DNA of 64,000 nucleotides from Halorussus salinus (lineage in GTDB: Archaea; Halobacteriota; Halobacteria; Halobacteriales; Haladaptataceae), in assembly GCF_004765815.2 (NCBI RefSeq), contig NZ_SBIS02000008.1:124001-188000 (forward strand), given 5' to 3'. Positions 1 to 8,930 of this stretch are shown one piece after another (the first letter of the stretch is position 1; each line of letters opens with the position of its first letter). The notes under the pieces were generated by a model. The model was given only the letters and a program-made list of their open reading frames with translations, made no database searches and was not told the DNA's origin. A program made the translations under genes and the position numbers.

Positions 1-489
1 CTCCTCGTCCGGATGGCGCTCGCGGCCGTCGCGGCGTTCGTCGCTATCGCACCCGCGCTCGTTCGCCGGACGTGGACCCACACGATACCGTGGCCGCTCC
101 TGTTAGTTTGCTCGCTCCCGCTGGCCGCCGGAGCAGTCGGACTCGGGTTCTTCGCCGACTTCGTGACTGGACTGAGCATCGCCGCGCTCGGGATGCTCGT
201 GGTCGTCGCGCTCCAACTGACGAGTTCGGTGCGCATGACGCCGAACTTCGCGGTGTTCTTCGTCGTCCTCGCGACGATGGCGACAGCCGGGTTCTGGGCG
301 GTCGGGTCGGCGGCCTCCGCGAAGTACCTCGGCACGGCGTTCGTCGAGACCAACGACGACCTGATGGAACTGTTCACCGCGGCCACGCTCGCGGGGGTCG
401 TCGCTGGCGGCCTCTTCAGGCTCTACTTCCGGCGGCGACTCCGGGCGAACCTCGAACGCGCTGGCGGCGAGGAGGTGACCGCTCCGTGA
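1..489 (+). CDS. Integral membrane protein, N-terminal half of a split pair (5' partial)
   Basis: The reading frame is open to the window edge, so the gene probably begins upstream; the first ATG inside is at 13. The product is hydrophobic with about four membrane segments and ends in a basic tail (RLYFRRRLRAN). It aligns by eye with the first half of the single protein encoded at 6941-8263: SVRMTPNFAVFFVV here, SVEMSASFAVLFVV there. That paralogue has about 40 more N-terminal residues, which supports truncation at the edge. The stop codon overlaps the GTG of the next gene (GTGA), so the two are translationally coupled. Biochemical role unknown. Confidence 0.75.
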   Translation, partial: LLVRMALAAVAAFVAIAPALVRRTWTHTIPWPLLLVCSLPLAAGAVGLGFFADFVTGLSIAALGMLVVVALQLTSSVRMTPNFAVFFVVLATMATAGFWAVGSAASAKYLGTAFVETNDDLMELFTAATLAGVVAGGLFRLYFRRRLRANLERAGGEEVTAP

Positions 490-1154
490 GCATCCGGAAC
501 CGCCTCCACGTCTCCGACCGAGTGCAGGCGAGTCTCGTTAGAATCCTCCAAGCGGTGATGGTCGGCATCTTCGTCGCAGGGTTGTACCTCGGTAATCCCG
601 GCATCGCGGTCAACGCCGCCGTCGGGCTTCTCGTCACGCTCCTCCCGGCGGTGTTAGAGCGGCGATACCAGTTCACGATGGACGTGGCGCTCGTCCTCTG
701 GATCACGCTCGCGATGTTCCTCCACGCGCTCGGGACGCTCCCGCTTCCCGGACTCGGCTTCCTGAGTCCCTACAAGGCCGTGTGGTGGTGGGACCACATG
801 ACTCACGCGCTCTCGTCGTCGCTGGTCGTCGGGTCGGCCTACGCGGTGACACGAGCCTTGCAGGAACACACCGAGTACATCCACATGGGACCGAAGTTCA
901 CCTTCGCGTACCTGCTGGTGTTCGTGATGGCGTTCGGCGTCTTCTGGGAACTCATCGAGTTCTACATCGCCGTGAGCGCCCAACTCCTCGGCATCCCGCG
1001 AGTCCTCACGCAGTACGGACTCGACGACACGATTTTGGACCTCTTCTACAACACGCTGGGCGGTCTGCTGGTCGCCATCTTCGGGACGGTCCACCTGACC
1101 GGGGTCTCCGACCAGCTACTGGGGCGGCTCGAATCGGGGTCTGCGAAACGATGA
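486..1154 (+). CDS. DUF2238/YjdF-like integral membrane protein, C-terminal half of a split pair
   Basis: A 222-residue polytopic membrane protein starting at GTG 486, which overlaps the preceding stop by 4 bases. It carries a membrane-embedded acidic/His pattern, WDHMTHALSSSLV followed by FGVFWELIEF and a later D-x6-LFYNTLGG segment. This resembles the D..H / WE..E / D..N..G pattern of YjdF/DUF2238 and VanZ-like proteins. The same blocks occur in the C-terminal half of the fused paralogue at 6941-8263. The longer open frame upstream of 486 is out-of-phase shadow of the preceding gene. The family function is not established. Confidence 0.8.
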   Translation: MSIRNRLHVSDRVQASLVRILQAVMVGIFVAGLYLGNPGIAVNAAVGLLVTLLPAVLERRYQFTMDVALVLWITLAMFLHALGTLPLPGLGFLSPYKAVWWWDHMTHALSSSLVVGSAYAVTRALQEHTEYIHMGPKFTFAYLLVFVMAFGVFWELIEFYIAVSAQLLGIPRVLTQYGLDDTILDLFYNTLGGLLVAIFGTVHLTGVSDQLLGRLESGSAKR

Positions 1155-1165
1155 GGAATCGTCTC

Positions 1166-1750
1166 TCAGGCACCTTGTCCGCGCTCGCCGCCGGGTAGCT
1201 CGTCGTCGGCGGTTCGTCCGTTCGACATCCCGAGCGCGACCAACGAGATACCGGTGACGAGGAGGTTCACCCCGAAGAGGAGGCCGACGGCCCACAGCGC
1301 GGTCGAGGGGAATCCCGCCCAGAGGAGGACCGCCGCGAGCAGTGACGCGACGCCGCTCGCGAGGAGCCAGAGCCACCCGTCGTTGCCGCGGCCAGCGAGC
1401 GCCCACCCGACTTCCACCGCGCCGTTCACGAGGAAGAACGCGACGACGAGGAGGGTGAGCGTAGCCAGTCCGACGACCGGGTTCGCCATCAGCGAGATGC
1501 CAGCGAATCCGTAGAGGACGCCAAGCGCGACCTGCCAGACCGCACCCCAGAGACTCCCGGCCGAGAAGGCGTGACCCACGTGGACGATGGCACCGACGAC
1601 GAGGAGCGCACCGAGCAGTATCGACAGCGAGAGACCCGTGACGAACGGGAACAGAATCGCGAGGACGCCCAGTACCGCGACGATTGCACCGGCGGCGACG
1701 CCGCCGCGTGGCCGTTCTCCTTCCATCTCGAAATTCGTAGTTTGGTTCAT
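1166..1750 (-). CDS. HdeD-family (DUF308) membrane protein
   Basis: A 194-residue protein made almost entirely of paired hydrophobic helices (about six), with a polar N-terminus and a charged C-terminal tail. The repeated short helix-loop-helix pattern with small residues (AGAIVAVLGVLAILFP, LVVGAIVHVGHAF) is typical of HdeD/DUF308 proteins, linked in bacteria to acid or envelope stress; its role here is inferred only. The ATG at 1750 is preferred over the 78-codon upstream extension, which is Arg/Ser-rich and not haloarchaeal in character. It converges on the membrane gene ending at 1154. Confidence 0.8.
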   Translation of the reverse strand: MNQTTNFEMEGERPRGGVAAGAIVAVLGVLAILFPFVTGLSLSILLGALLVVGAIVHVGHAFSAGSLWGAVWQVALGVLYGFAGISLMANPVVGLATLTLLVVAFFLVNGAVEVGWALAGRGNDGWLWLLASGVASLLAAVLLWAGFPSTALWAVGLLFGVNLLVTGISLVALGMSNGRTADDELPGGERGQGA

Positions 1751-2231
1751 GATGGTTCCCGTCTCCGGTTCCACGTCCTCGACCAAAAAGACCGCAAATC
1801 GTTCTAGAATCGTTCTAGCGTTCTCCGATACGGTTTCGAGCCTTCGAATCGACGTAGGCTTCGTTGAACCGACGGTGCTGTCGGCGATTCGACCAACGAC
1901 GCTCCGGTCGCTCGCCGACGAGTCCGGCCGAACGGACGCGTTGAACGCCGCGTCGCGTCGATTGCTCGGGACCGCTCGGGCCACCGCCGATTACCGTTCG
2001 ACAACTGTCACCCACGAGTCTGAAGTCGGCGGCGGGATACGAGTTCGTCCGACCGAGACGTAGTGACGTAGGGGTTCCGAGACGCGCTCCCGTAGAATTT
2101 TACATCGAGACACGTAGCGTGCAATCGACGGACGAATCGACATCGACGGTGCGCTCCGTCCGAGCGTTGGTGGTGAAATTTCGGTCCGTTTCACAAAGAC
2201 TACTTTTCTGCCTCACCAACCGTCAGAGTCG
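1751..2231. other. Intergenic region, divergent promoters
   Basis: No convincing gene. It separates the HdeD-like gene (minus) from the CNNM transporter (plus). A short direct repeat, ATCGTTCTAG, occurs twice at about 1798-1818, near the HdeD-gene promoter region; an operator role is only a guess. Open frames here lack haloarchaeal amino-acid bias. Confidence 0.5.
2202..2208 (+). promoter_or_regulatory. TATA-like box for CNNM transporter gene
   Basis: An acttttc element centred 27 bases before the ATG at 2232, the spacing expected for a leaderless haloarchaeal transcript. Confidence 0.45.
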
Positions 2232-3623
2232 ATGGACGCATCCACGCTCACGGCGGCATTCGAGGCCAGTACCACACTGTACACTGTGCCCATCGTCGGT
2301 ATCGAGTTGGGGCAGATGGGAGTTACCGTGGCCGGTATGCTCCTCATCTTACTGCTCCTCATGGGGTCCGGATTCTTCTCGTCGTCCGAGATCGCCATGT
2401 TCTCGCTCTCGCCCCACCAGATCGACGCGATGATCGAGAAGGGCGAGCGCGGTGCGCGAGCGGTCAAATCGCTCAAGGACGACCCCCACCGCCTGCTCGT
2501 GACGATTCTCGTGGGGAACAACATGGTCAACATCGGGATGTCCTCGATAGCGACCACGCTCGTCGGCATCTACGTCGAGAGCGCGGGCGTGTCCGTCCTC
2601 ATCTCGACGTTCGGCGTCACCTCGATGGTCCTGCTGTTCGGCGAGAGCGCGCCCAAGTCCTACGCCGTCGAGAACACCGAACTGCACGCGCGGCGCGTCG
2701 CTCGAGGGCTGACCGTCGTCGAGAAAGTGCTGTGGCCGCTCATCACCGTGTTCTACTACCTGACGAGCCTCATCAACAAGGTCACCGGCGGCGACTCGTC
2801 CATCGAGTCGTCGTACGTCAGCCGCGACGAGATTCGGAACATGATAAAGACGGGCGAACGCGAGGGCATCCTCGACGAGGAGGAACGCCAGATACTCCAG
2901 CGCACCTTGCAGTTCACCGACGCCAGCGCGAAGGAAGTGATGACTCCTCGGCTCGACATGGCGGCCATCTCCAAGGACGCGACCGTCGAGGAGGGCATGC
3001 AGGAGTGTATGCGGGCGGGACACGCTCGCCTGCCGGTCTACGCCGGTTCGCTGGACAACGTTATCGGCGTCTTCGACATCCGCGAGTTGGAGGACTCCGA
3101 CTACGACACCTTCGCCGACCTCGAAGTCGAGGACGTGGTCAGCCCGACGCTCCACGTCCCCGAGTCCAAGAGCGTGGACGACCTCCTCTCGGAGATGCGC
3201 GAGAACCGGATGCACATGGTCATGGTCCTCGACGAGTTCGGTGCCACCGAGGGTCTCATCACGATGGAGGACGTGCTTGAGGAGATCGTCGGCGAGATAC
3301 TGGTCGGCGACGAGGAACACCCGATAGAGGTCATCGACGACACCGAGGTGGTGGTCCGCGGCGATGTCAACATCGACGAGGTCAACGAGGCGCTGGACAT
3401 CGACCTCCCCGAGGGCGAGGAGTTCGAGACCATCGCTGGCTTCATCTTCAACCGCGCGGGTCGTCTCGTCGAGCAAGGCGAGGAGTTCGAGTATCGCAAT
3501 GCGACGCTACGGCCGGAGCGAGTCGAAGACACGCGCATTCAGAAGGTCCGGGTGACCGTCGAGCGCGACACCGCCAACCTGACCGAAGATGAGTCGTCGG
3601 TCGGTGGCGCTGGACCCGACTGA
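2232..3623 (+). CDS. CNNM/CorC-HlyC family transporter (DUF21-CBS-CBS-CorC)
   Basis: 463 residues with the standard order: an N-terminal DUF21 membrane domain (about 30-200, with GSGFFSSSEIAMFSLS and LVGNNMVNIGMSS), a tandem CBS pair (about 215-335; MTPRLDMAAI, HARLPVYAGSLDNVIGVFDIR) and a CorC_HlyC domain at the C-terminus (about 350-435; VRGDVNIDEVNEALDIDLPEG). CNNM/CorC proteins move or sense Mg2+/Na+ and bind ATP at the CBS pair; the ion here is not shown by sequence. Length is normal for the family. A single-gene unit. Confidence 0.93.
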   Translation: MDASTLTAAFEASTTLYTVPIVGIELGQMGVTVAGMLLILLLLMGSGFFSSSEIAMFSLSPHQIDAMIEKGERGARAVKSLKDDPHRLLVTILVGNNMVNIGMSSIATTLVGIYVESAGVSVLISTFGVTSMVLLFGESAPKSYAVENTELHARRVARGLTVVEKVLWPLITVFYYLTSLINKVTGGDSSIESSYVSRDEIRNMIKTGEREGILDEEERQILQRTLQFTDASAKEVMTPRLDMAAISKDATVEEGMQECMRAGHARLPVYAGSLDNVIGVFDIRELEDSDYDTFADLEVEDVVSPTLHVPESKSVDDLLSEMRENRMHMVMVLDEFGATEGLITMEDVLEEIVGEILVGDEEHPIEVIDDTEVVVRGDVNIDEVNEALDIDLPEGEEFETIAGFIFNRAGRLVEQGEEFEYRNATLRPERVEDTRIQKVRVTVERDTANLTEDESSVGGAGPD

Positions 3624-3771
3624 CCGGGAGCGTCTCGGCAGTCGAGACCCGCGCTCGATACGTGGCGACGCAGAACCGTGGACCGCGAGCGACCTCCGGC
3701 GCTCGGGGGTCGCTTCCGGGAGCGGTGGAAACCATTAGGGGCCTGCCGGACGTAGCCCGCCCTATCGAGTC

Positions 3772-4641
3772 ATGTACGATACCATTCTCCTCCCGTACGA
3801 CGATAGCGATGGCGCGTCCGAGGTACTCCACCACGCCGCCGAAATCGCCCACTGGTCCGACGCGACGATTCACCTCCTCTACGTCGCCGACACGGCACGC
3901 GATAGCGTCACCGTGGTCGAGGGCCAAACTGTCGATGGACTCGTACAACAGGGCGAGGAGATCGTAGAGGAGGCCGAAAAGACACTGGAAACGCTCGGGG
4001 TTTCGTACGAAACCGACATCGTTCAGGGCAATCCCGCCCCGACGATAGCCGACTACGCCGAGCGGTACGACCAAGATTTGGTCGTGATGCCGACCCACGG
4101 CCGGGAAGGCGTCTCGCGATATCTCATCGGAAGCGTCTCCGAGAAGGTCGTCCGCCTCTCGTCGGTTCCCGTCCTCACGGTCCGCATGCAACCCGACGAG
4201 ACGCTGGAGTTCCCCTACGAGAACATCCTCGTCACGACCGACGGGAGTTCCGCCGCGACGTACGCGTCCGACCATCTCGTGGAACTCGCGGCGTCGCTCG
4301 ACGCGACCGTCCACGTCCTGTCCGTCGTGGACGACTCCGCGCTCGGATTGGACGTTCGCTCGTCGGTTTCCGGCGAAGAAAACGAAGACGCCGCGACCGA
4401 GGCCGTCGAGGCCGTCGTCTCGGAAGCCGAGGCACGCGGGGTCGAGAGTACCGTTCGCCGCGTCGAACACGGAACGCCCGTCGAGGTGATTCTCGACTAC
4501 ATCGAGTCGAACGACGTACACCTCGTCGGGATGGGCACGACTGGGAGACGCGGCACGGACCGCATCCTGCTCGGCAGTGTCGCGGAAAAGACCGTGCGTT
4601 CGGCACCGGTCCCCGTCATGACCGTCGCGGAACCGGAGTGA
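3772..4641 (+). CDS. Universal stress protein, tandem UspA domains
   Basis: 289 residues forming two UspA folds in tandem (about 1-140 and 147-289). Both halves keep the ATP-binding G-x2-G-x9-G(S/T) signature: GREGVSRYLIGS in the first, GRRGTDRILLGS in the second. Each begins with the usual beta-strand plus D motif (ILLPYDDSD, ILVTTDGSS). The start is the ATG at 3772, with a TATA-like ccattagg about 35 bases upstream. UspA proteins are cytoplasmic stress-linked nucleotide-binding proteins; the specific trigger is unknown. Confidence 0.93.
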   Translation: MYDTILLPYDDSDGASEVLHHAAEIAHWSDATIHLLYVADTARDSVTVVEGQTVDGLVQQGEEIVEEAEKTLETLGVSYETDIVQGNPAPTIADYAERYDQDLVVMPTHGREGVSRYLIGSVSEKVVRLSSVPVLTVRMQPDETLEFPYENILVTTDGSSAATYASDHLVELAASLDATVHVLSVVDDSALGLDVRSSVSGEENEDAATEAVEAVVSEAEARGVESTVRRVEHGTPVEVILDYIESNDVHLVGMGTTGRRGTDRILLGSVAEKTVRSAPVPVMTVAEPE

Positions 4642-5134
4642 CTTCCTTCGATTTGCGACGCCGCCGTCGATAGACGTGGCCGGTCATCAGGTAGCGCGAC
4701 CGTTCGACTTCTCGACTGAACTCGATTCCCACCTCGGAGGCCGTCTTCTCCCCAGTGCCATCCCCTTCGATTCCGCGTCGCGCTCCCGCGGACTCCACTC
4801 GGACCTGTTCAGGCCGATGCCGACCTGAGGAGTCGTGGGTCCGGTAGCCAGTGGGTCTTCCCGACGATTCGGCCGAGCAGTATCGGTCTCCGAACTCCTC
4901 GTCGTCTCACCCTCCAATCGAGAAGTTCTATATAGCGAAATACAATTTACGAGTCGAACCGGCGACGACGCCGAATCTTCCGTGGGTACAACAGTCCACA
5001 GCGGACCGTTATCCCCACAGAATTATAAGCAAAGAGTAAGAAAACGCGAACCGCCAGAATATGCCGGACTCAGATTTACGTCGAACGAAGCTCGCGCGCT
5101 TCCCCGCCGAAATTCCGTCGCCGGAGGGACGAGC
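4642..5134. other. Intergenic region with two TATA-like boxes
   Basis: No confident gene. A 60-codon minus-strand frame (4616-4798) shows coding-like codons in its middle but overlaps the stress gene end and has no recognised family. AT-rich boxes tctatatag (4925-4933) and ttataag (5023-5029) precede the recombinase-like gene; the second would give a leader of roughly 80 bases before GTG 5135. Confidence 0.4.
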
Positions 5135-6415
5135 GTGACCGAAATCGCCGAATCGACAACAGAGGAAACGGCGGACCCCTTCGCGGACGTGCGCTGGACG
5201 ACCTGCTCGCTCGGGGACTTCCGGGACCTCTACCGGGAGGTCGTCGCGCCTCGACTCCGCGCCGAAGGCCGGGACCCCGAAACCGACCGACCGACTCACC
5301 AGTGGTTCCGCGACGAGGAGCTTCGGGCGTTCCTCGCGGCGCTCCGTCGCCATCACGACCTGTCGTTCGGCGAATTCTGGCGCGAGGAGGTCGCTCCGGG
5401 CGGCGACGAAGGGTACGACTGGGCGACCGACGACGCCGACACGCGCGAGGCGCTGGAGACGTTCCTCGACCGGCGTCGGAGTCGCCACTCGCTCCGCGAC
5501 TCGACCGTCGAGGCCAAGCGCCGCCGACTCAACCTCTACGTCCGCGCCTACCGCGAGGCCAACGGCGAGACGGACCTCCTCGCGCCCGTGCGAGCCGATT
5601 CCGACGTGCCGGTCCACGAGGCAGTCCACGCCTGCTACGCCGCCTTCGACTGGCTCGACGCCCGCGACTACAACCCCCGAACGAAGACCCGCGTCCGGAG
5701 CGTCGTGGACGGGTGGTACCAGCATCTCGTCGGTCGCCGACTCGCCGCGGTCAACCCCGCGACCGGACTCTACGACGAGTTCAAGTGGCAAGCCGACCCC
5801 TCGGACCCGGCCCCGCTCTCGCACGCGCACGTCCGGAAGCTGGTGGAGGCCGCGGACTCCTCGCGCGAGGAGTTACTGGTCGTCGCGCTCGCGGCGTGGG
5901 GACTCCGCGCCAACGAGGTCGCCAGCCTCCACGTCTCGCAGTTCGTGCGCGACGTAGGCGAGGACGAAGCGCCCTACGTCACCTTCGCGGAGCGAAAGAA
6001 CGGGCCGGGCGAGGTCAACCTCGTCTACGGGTTGGACGCGCTCGACGCGCGCCTCGACGAGCTTTCGGGCCGCGAGGAGTGGTCGGGCTACCTCTTTCCC
6101 TCGCCGCAGGGCGCGGAGCCACACGTCGCCCGCGAGACGGTCTGGTCGTGGTTCCGCGAGTTGGCCGAGCGCGCCGGGCTTCCCGAGAAAATCGACGGCG
6201 AGCGCCCGAGTCCACAGCTCTGTCGGCGCTACTGGTACGACACCTACACGTCGGTCCTCGAAGCCGTGCTGGAGGGACTGGAGGACATCGCCGCCGAGCA
6301 GGGGAGCGACGACCCCCGCGTCCTCCTGTCGAACTACCTCTCGGACGAACGCTCGCGGAAGGTGCGACGGGAGTTCATGCGCGCGGAGTTGGCCGAGGCG
6401 TTCGAGCGGGAATAA
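5135..6415 (+). CDS. Tyrosine recombinase/integrase-like protein with altered catalytic box
   Basis: 426 residues from GTG 5135, chosen because GGAGGG lies about 7 bases upstream; the open frame extends further but reads as non-coding. The helical N-terminal half resembles a SAM-like core-binding domain. The C-terminal half has the phage-integrase Arg box (AAWGLRANEVASLHV) and a basic hairpin (ERKNGPGEV). The expected H-x-x-R box reads QLCRRYWYDTY, with Gln in place of His. In the last segment (NYLSDERSRKVRREFMRA) no Tyr sits at the usual nucleophile site. It may be inactive or repurposed. No attachment-site repeats or phage genes flank it. Confidence 0.7.
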   Translation: MTEIAESTTEETADPFADVRWTTCSLGDFRDLYREVVAPRLRAEGRDPETDRPTHQWFRDEELRAFLAALRRHHDLSFGEFWREEVAPGGDEGYDWATDDADTREALETFLDRRRSRHSLRDSTVEAKRRRLNLYVRAYREANGETDLLAPVRADSDVPVHEAVHACYAAFDWLDARDYNPRTKTRVRSVVDGWYQHLVGRRLAAVNPATGLYDEFKWQADPSDPAPLSHAHVRKLVEAADSSREELLVVALAAWGLRANEVASLHVSQFVRDVGEDEAPYVTFAERKNGPGEVNLVYGLDALDARLDELSGREEWSGYLFPSPQGAEPHVARETVWSWFRELAERAGLPEKIDGERPSPQLCRRYWYDTYTSVLEAVLEGLEDIAAEQGSDDPRVLLSNYLSDERSRKVRREFMRAELAEAFERE

Positions 6416-6502
6416 ATCCTATCTCGATATACAGAACTCTCTCGTCGGCCGGTCGGCGTCGAGAAAACGAGACCGTCAGTTACGCGTCTGTACGTCCGGA
6501 AT

Positions 6503-6703
6503 TCAGGCGTCGTTCATCCGCTTGGCCGTCGTCTCGCCACACTCCATGCACTCGGTCACGCGGTAGGGTTCGCGCGAGAACTCGGTGTTCTCCTGTTTCT
6601 TGCTCTCGGTCTGTATCTCGATAGTCACGTCGTGGGGCGTCGATTCGTCACATCGTTCGCAGATTTCGGTGGTCTCCGCGAACGTCGAATTTTGCGTTGC
6701 CAT
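6503..6703 (-). CDS. Small zinc beta-ribbon protein (DUF7835-like)
   Basis: 66 residues with two Cys pairs, CERC and CMEC, about 35 residues apart, the pattern of a small haloarchaeal zinc ribbon. The start is ATG 6703, since residues upstream of it in the frame are not conserved in character. No enzymatic residues are seen; nucleic-acid or protein binding is plausible but unproven. A 7-bp inverted repeat lies 35 bases upstream. Confidence 0.7.
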   Translation of the reverse strand: MATQNSTFAETTEICERCDESTPHDVTIEIQTESKKQENTEFSREPYRVTECMECGETTAKRMNDA

Positions 6704-6737
6704 TTGTCTTCGCCCTAAATTAGGAAATCCACCCCTA

Positions 6738-6757
6738 TCAACCGGTAACTCGGTTGA
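6738..6757. promoter_or_regulatory. Inverted repeat upstream of zinc-ribbon gene
   Basis: TCAACCG and CGGTTGA form perfect 7-bp arms around a 6-base centre, 35-54 bases upstream of the minus-strand start at 6703. Size and position fit an operator; no regulator is identified. Confidence 0.35.
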
Positions 6758-6910
6758 AATGCGTTCCGCGAGTTCGAACGGTTGCACGCCGTGTAACGAT
6801 GGATTTCCCGTTTGAGGTCGGCTCTTTCCGGACCGTTCCCGCTCCGTTCGGACCGTTTTATTCGCCTTCCGGCCGACGATAGCGCCGAACGGTTTCGGGA
6901 CGGCTTCACG

Positions 6911-6917
6911 CTTTTAG
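6911..6917 (+). promoter_or_regulatory. TATA-like box for fused membrane protein
   Basis: A cttttag element centred 27 bases before GTG 6941. It decides the start choice, because no Shine-Dalgarno motif precedes any in-frame start. A second T-rich element (ttttatt, 6856-6862) lies further upstream. Confidence 0.45.
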
Positions 6918-6940
6918 CCTCCCGTGTCGTACCCCGGTTC

Positions 6941-8263
6941 GTGTCCGATACCGTCCCCCGTGGCATCGTGACGCGACGACGGAACGCCGCGCTCACGTGG
7001 ACCGCAGTGGCGGCCGTCGTAGCGAGTTCCGCGGCGAGCGCGAGCGGCGGCGACCTCCTGTGGGCGGGTCTCGGTCTCGCCGCGGTCGGGGTCGCGGTCG
7101 TCCCGGTGGCCGCCTACCGCGACTGGTCGGCGACGCTCCCGTGGGAGGTCGTGGCGTTCCTCGCGGTCCCGTACGCGCTCCAGTCGCTGGACCTCCTGCT
7201 TCCGCGGTCGGTCGCGGCGTTTCTGGTCGTCCCGGCGCTCGCGCTCGCGCTCGCCGTGGAGTTCGACGCGTTCACCTCGGTCGAGATGTCGGCGTCGTTC
7301 GCGGTGCTGTTCGTCGTGACCGCGACGATGGCCGCCGCGGGCGCGTGGGCACTCGTCCAGTGGGTGATGGACCTCGCGCTCGGGACCCAGAACCTCCGCG
7401 GGCTGTCGGCGGTGATGTGGTCGCTGACCGCCGCGGCCGGGGCTGGCGTGGTCGCGGGCCTGCTGTTCGCGGGCTACTTCCGGCGCGTGGACCGCGAGCG
7501 ACTGGGGTTCTGGACCGCGAGCGCGTCCGGGCCGTCGGTCGCCGACCGGTCGCGGTCCGCGACCGGTCCGGCTTCGTTGGCTTCGGACTCGTCGGCTTCG
7601 TCCGTCTCGAACTCGTCCGCTCCCGGCGACGACTGGCTTCACCTCTCTCCGCGTCGGCGGAGACAGGTCGTCCGGGGGCTTCAGCTCGCGCTGGTGGGTC
7701 TCCTCGGGGTCGGCCTCTATCGGCTGGATGTCGGCGTCGTCGTCAACGTCGCCGTCGCGCTCGCGGTGATGGAACTCCCCGCCCTCCTCGAACGCGACTA
7801 CGGCCTGCCCATCGACACGCGGTTGACCCTCTGGATAGTGATTCCCGTCTTCCTCCACGCTATCGGGTCGTTCGGTCTCTACGGCGTGATTGGACTGTGG
7901 GACAACCTCACCCACACGCTCTCGTCGTCGCTGGTCGCGGCCGCCGGGTACGCGACCGTCCGGGCGTTCGACGTTCACGACGACGACGTGGTTCTGCCCC
8001 GGAAGTTCGTCGCGGTGTACATCCTGATATTCACGCTCGCGTTCGGCGTTCTGTGGGAGATTCTGGAGTTCGGTCTCGACGGACTGTCGTCGTGGACCGG
8101 CACCGACAGCGTCCTCGCACAGGTGAGTCTGGCGAACACGATGTCCGACATCTTCTTCGACCTCCTCGGCGGGGTGCTTGTCGCGATTTGGGGCGCGGCG
8201 TACCTCGCGGGGGTCTCGCGGTCGCTGGCCGACAAACTCGCCGCGGGAGAAAAGTCGGATTGA
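6941..8263 (+). CDS. Fused two-domain integral membrane protein (DUF2238/YjdF-like C-terminus)
   Basis: 440 residues from GTG 6941 (leaderless spacing). The first half (about 1-180) matches the protein at 1-489 and the second half (about 225-440) matches the protein at 486-1154, including LWDNLTHTLSSSLV, FGVLWEILEF and a D-x6-FFDLLGG segment. A Ser/Ala/Arg-rich linker of about 35 residues joins the halves. The window therefore holds both the fused and the split version of the same architecture, which suggests the halves form one complex in the split case. Molecular function unknown. Confidence 0.8.
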   Translation: MSDTVPRGIVTRRRNAALTWTAVAAVVASSAASASGGDLLWAGLGLAAVGVAVVPVAAYRDWSATLPWEVVAFLAVPYALQSLDLLLPRSVAAFLVVPALALALAVEFDAFTSVEMSASFAVLFVVTATMAAAGAWALVQWVMDLALGTQNLRGLSAVMWSLTAAAGAGVVAGLLFAGYFRRVDRERLGFWTASASGPSVADRSRSATGPASLASDSSASSVSNSSAPGDDWLHLSPRRRRQVVRGLQLALVGLLGVGLYRLDVGVVVNVAVALAVMELPALLERDYGLPIDTRLTLWIVIPVFLHAIGSFGLYGVIGLWDNLTHTLSSSLVAAAGYATVRAFDVHDDDVVLPRKFVAVYILIFTLAFGVLWEILEFGLDGLSSWTGTDSVLAQVSLANTMSDIFFDLLGGVLVAIWGAAYLAGVSRSLADKLAAGEKSD

Positions 8264-8333
8264 CCGCCCACGTCTTCGGCGTCGGTTCGTCTCTCGCTCG
8301 TCTCTCGCTCGCGTCGTCCCGCCTTTCCCGTCG

Positions 8334-8930
8334 CTACTCCCCTTCCGCTTCGTCGTCGGGCAGGTCGCTCAGACTCGGTACGTCGGCGGGGGTGTCGAAG
8401 TCGTGGAAGTGTTCGCCCTTCTCGTTGCTCAGGATGTCGAGAGCGGCCGCGCCGCCGTCGCCCGCGGAGATGACCGCCTGCCACTCTTGGTTGCGAATCA
8501 TCGCGCCGGTGGCGTAAACGTCCTCGACGCTGGTCTGCATCGAGAGGTCCACCTCCACGAGACCGTCGTCGTCCACCTCACAGCCGAGCGATTCGGGGAG
8601 TTCCGTGTCGGTCCCGGTGGCGAAGACGACGTACTCGGCGTCGTAGTCGCCCTCGTCGGTCGTGAGGCTGAAGCCGTCGCCGGTCTCCTCGACGCCCGTG
8701 ACCTCCTCGCCCATCCGGAGGTCCACGCCGCGGTCGGTCGCCTGCCCGCGGGCGATAGTCATGAACTCCTCGCCGTCGATTGACCGGATGCCGAGGTAGT
8801 TGAACAGGTGGGCCTTGTGCATCCACGTCTCGTCGGTGTCGAAGACGACCGTTTCGAGTCCGTTCTTCGCCGTGAACAGTCCGGCGCTCAGTCCAGCCGG
8901 TCCGCCGCCGACGATGGCTACCGTAGACAT
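8334..8930 (-). CDS. Short FAD-dependent oxidoreductase, thioredoxin-reductase-like
   Basis: 198 residues starting at ATG 8930, preceded by a G-rich stretch. The N-terminus is a Rossmann FAD site (VAIVGGGPAGLSAG), and the C-terminal FAD motif is VEDVYATGAMI with a following A-rich helix. It lacks the separate NAD(P)H domain and the redox CxxC of true thioredoxin reductases; the only Cys is in SLGCEVDD. It is about 110 residues shorter than those enzymes. It probably binds FAD, but its reductant and substrate are unknown. Confidence 0.75.
   Translation of the reverse strand: MSTVAIVGGGPAGLSAGLFTAKNGLETVVFDTDETWMHKAHLFNYLGIRSIDGEEFMTIARGQATDRGVDLRMGEEVTGVEETGDGFSLTTDEGDYDAEYVVFATGTDTELPESLGCEVDDDGLVEVDLSMQTSVEDVYATGAMIRNQEWQAVISAGDGGAAALDILSNEKGEHFHDFDTPADVPSLSDLPDDEAEGE

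Noticed and set aside
4616-4798. 60-codon minus-strand gene after the stress protein
   Set aside because: Some codon-like bias in the middle, but it overlaps the stress gene end, has no clear start signal and no family.
5135-6415. Integrated provirus or plasmid marked by the recombinase-like gene
   Set aside because: No direct-repeat attachment sites, tRNA or phage genes were seen around it.
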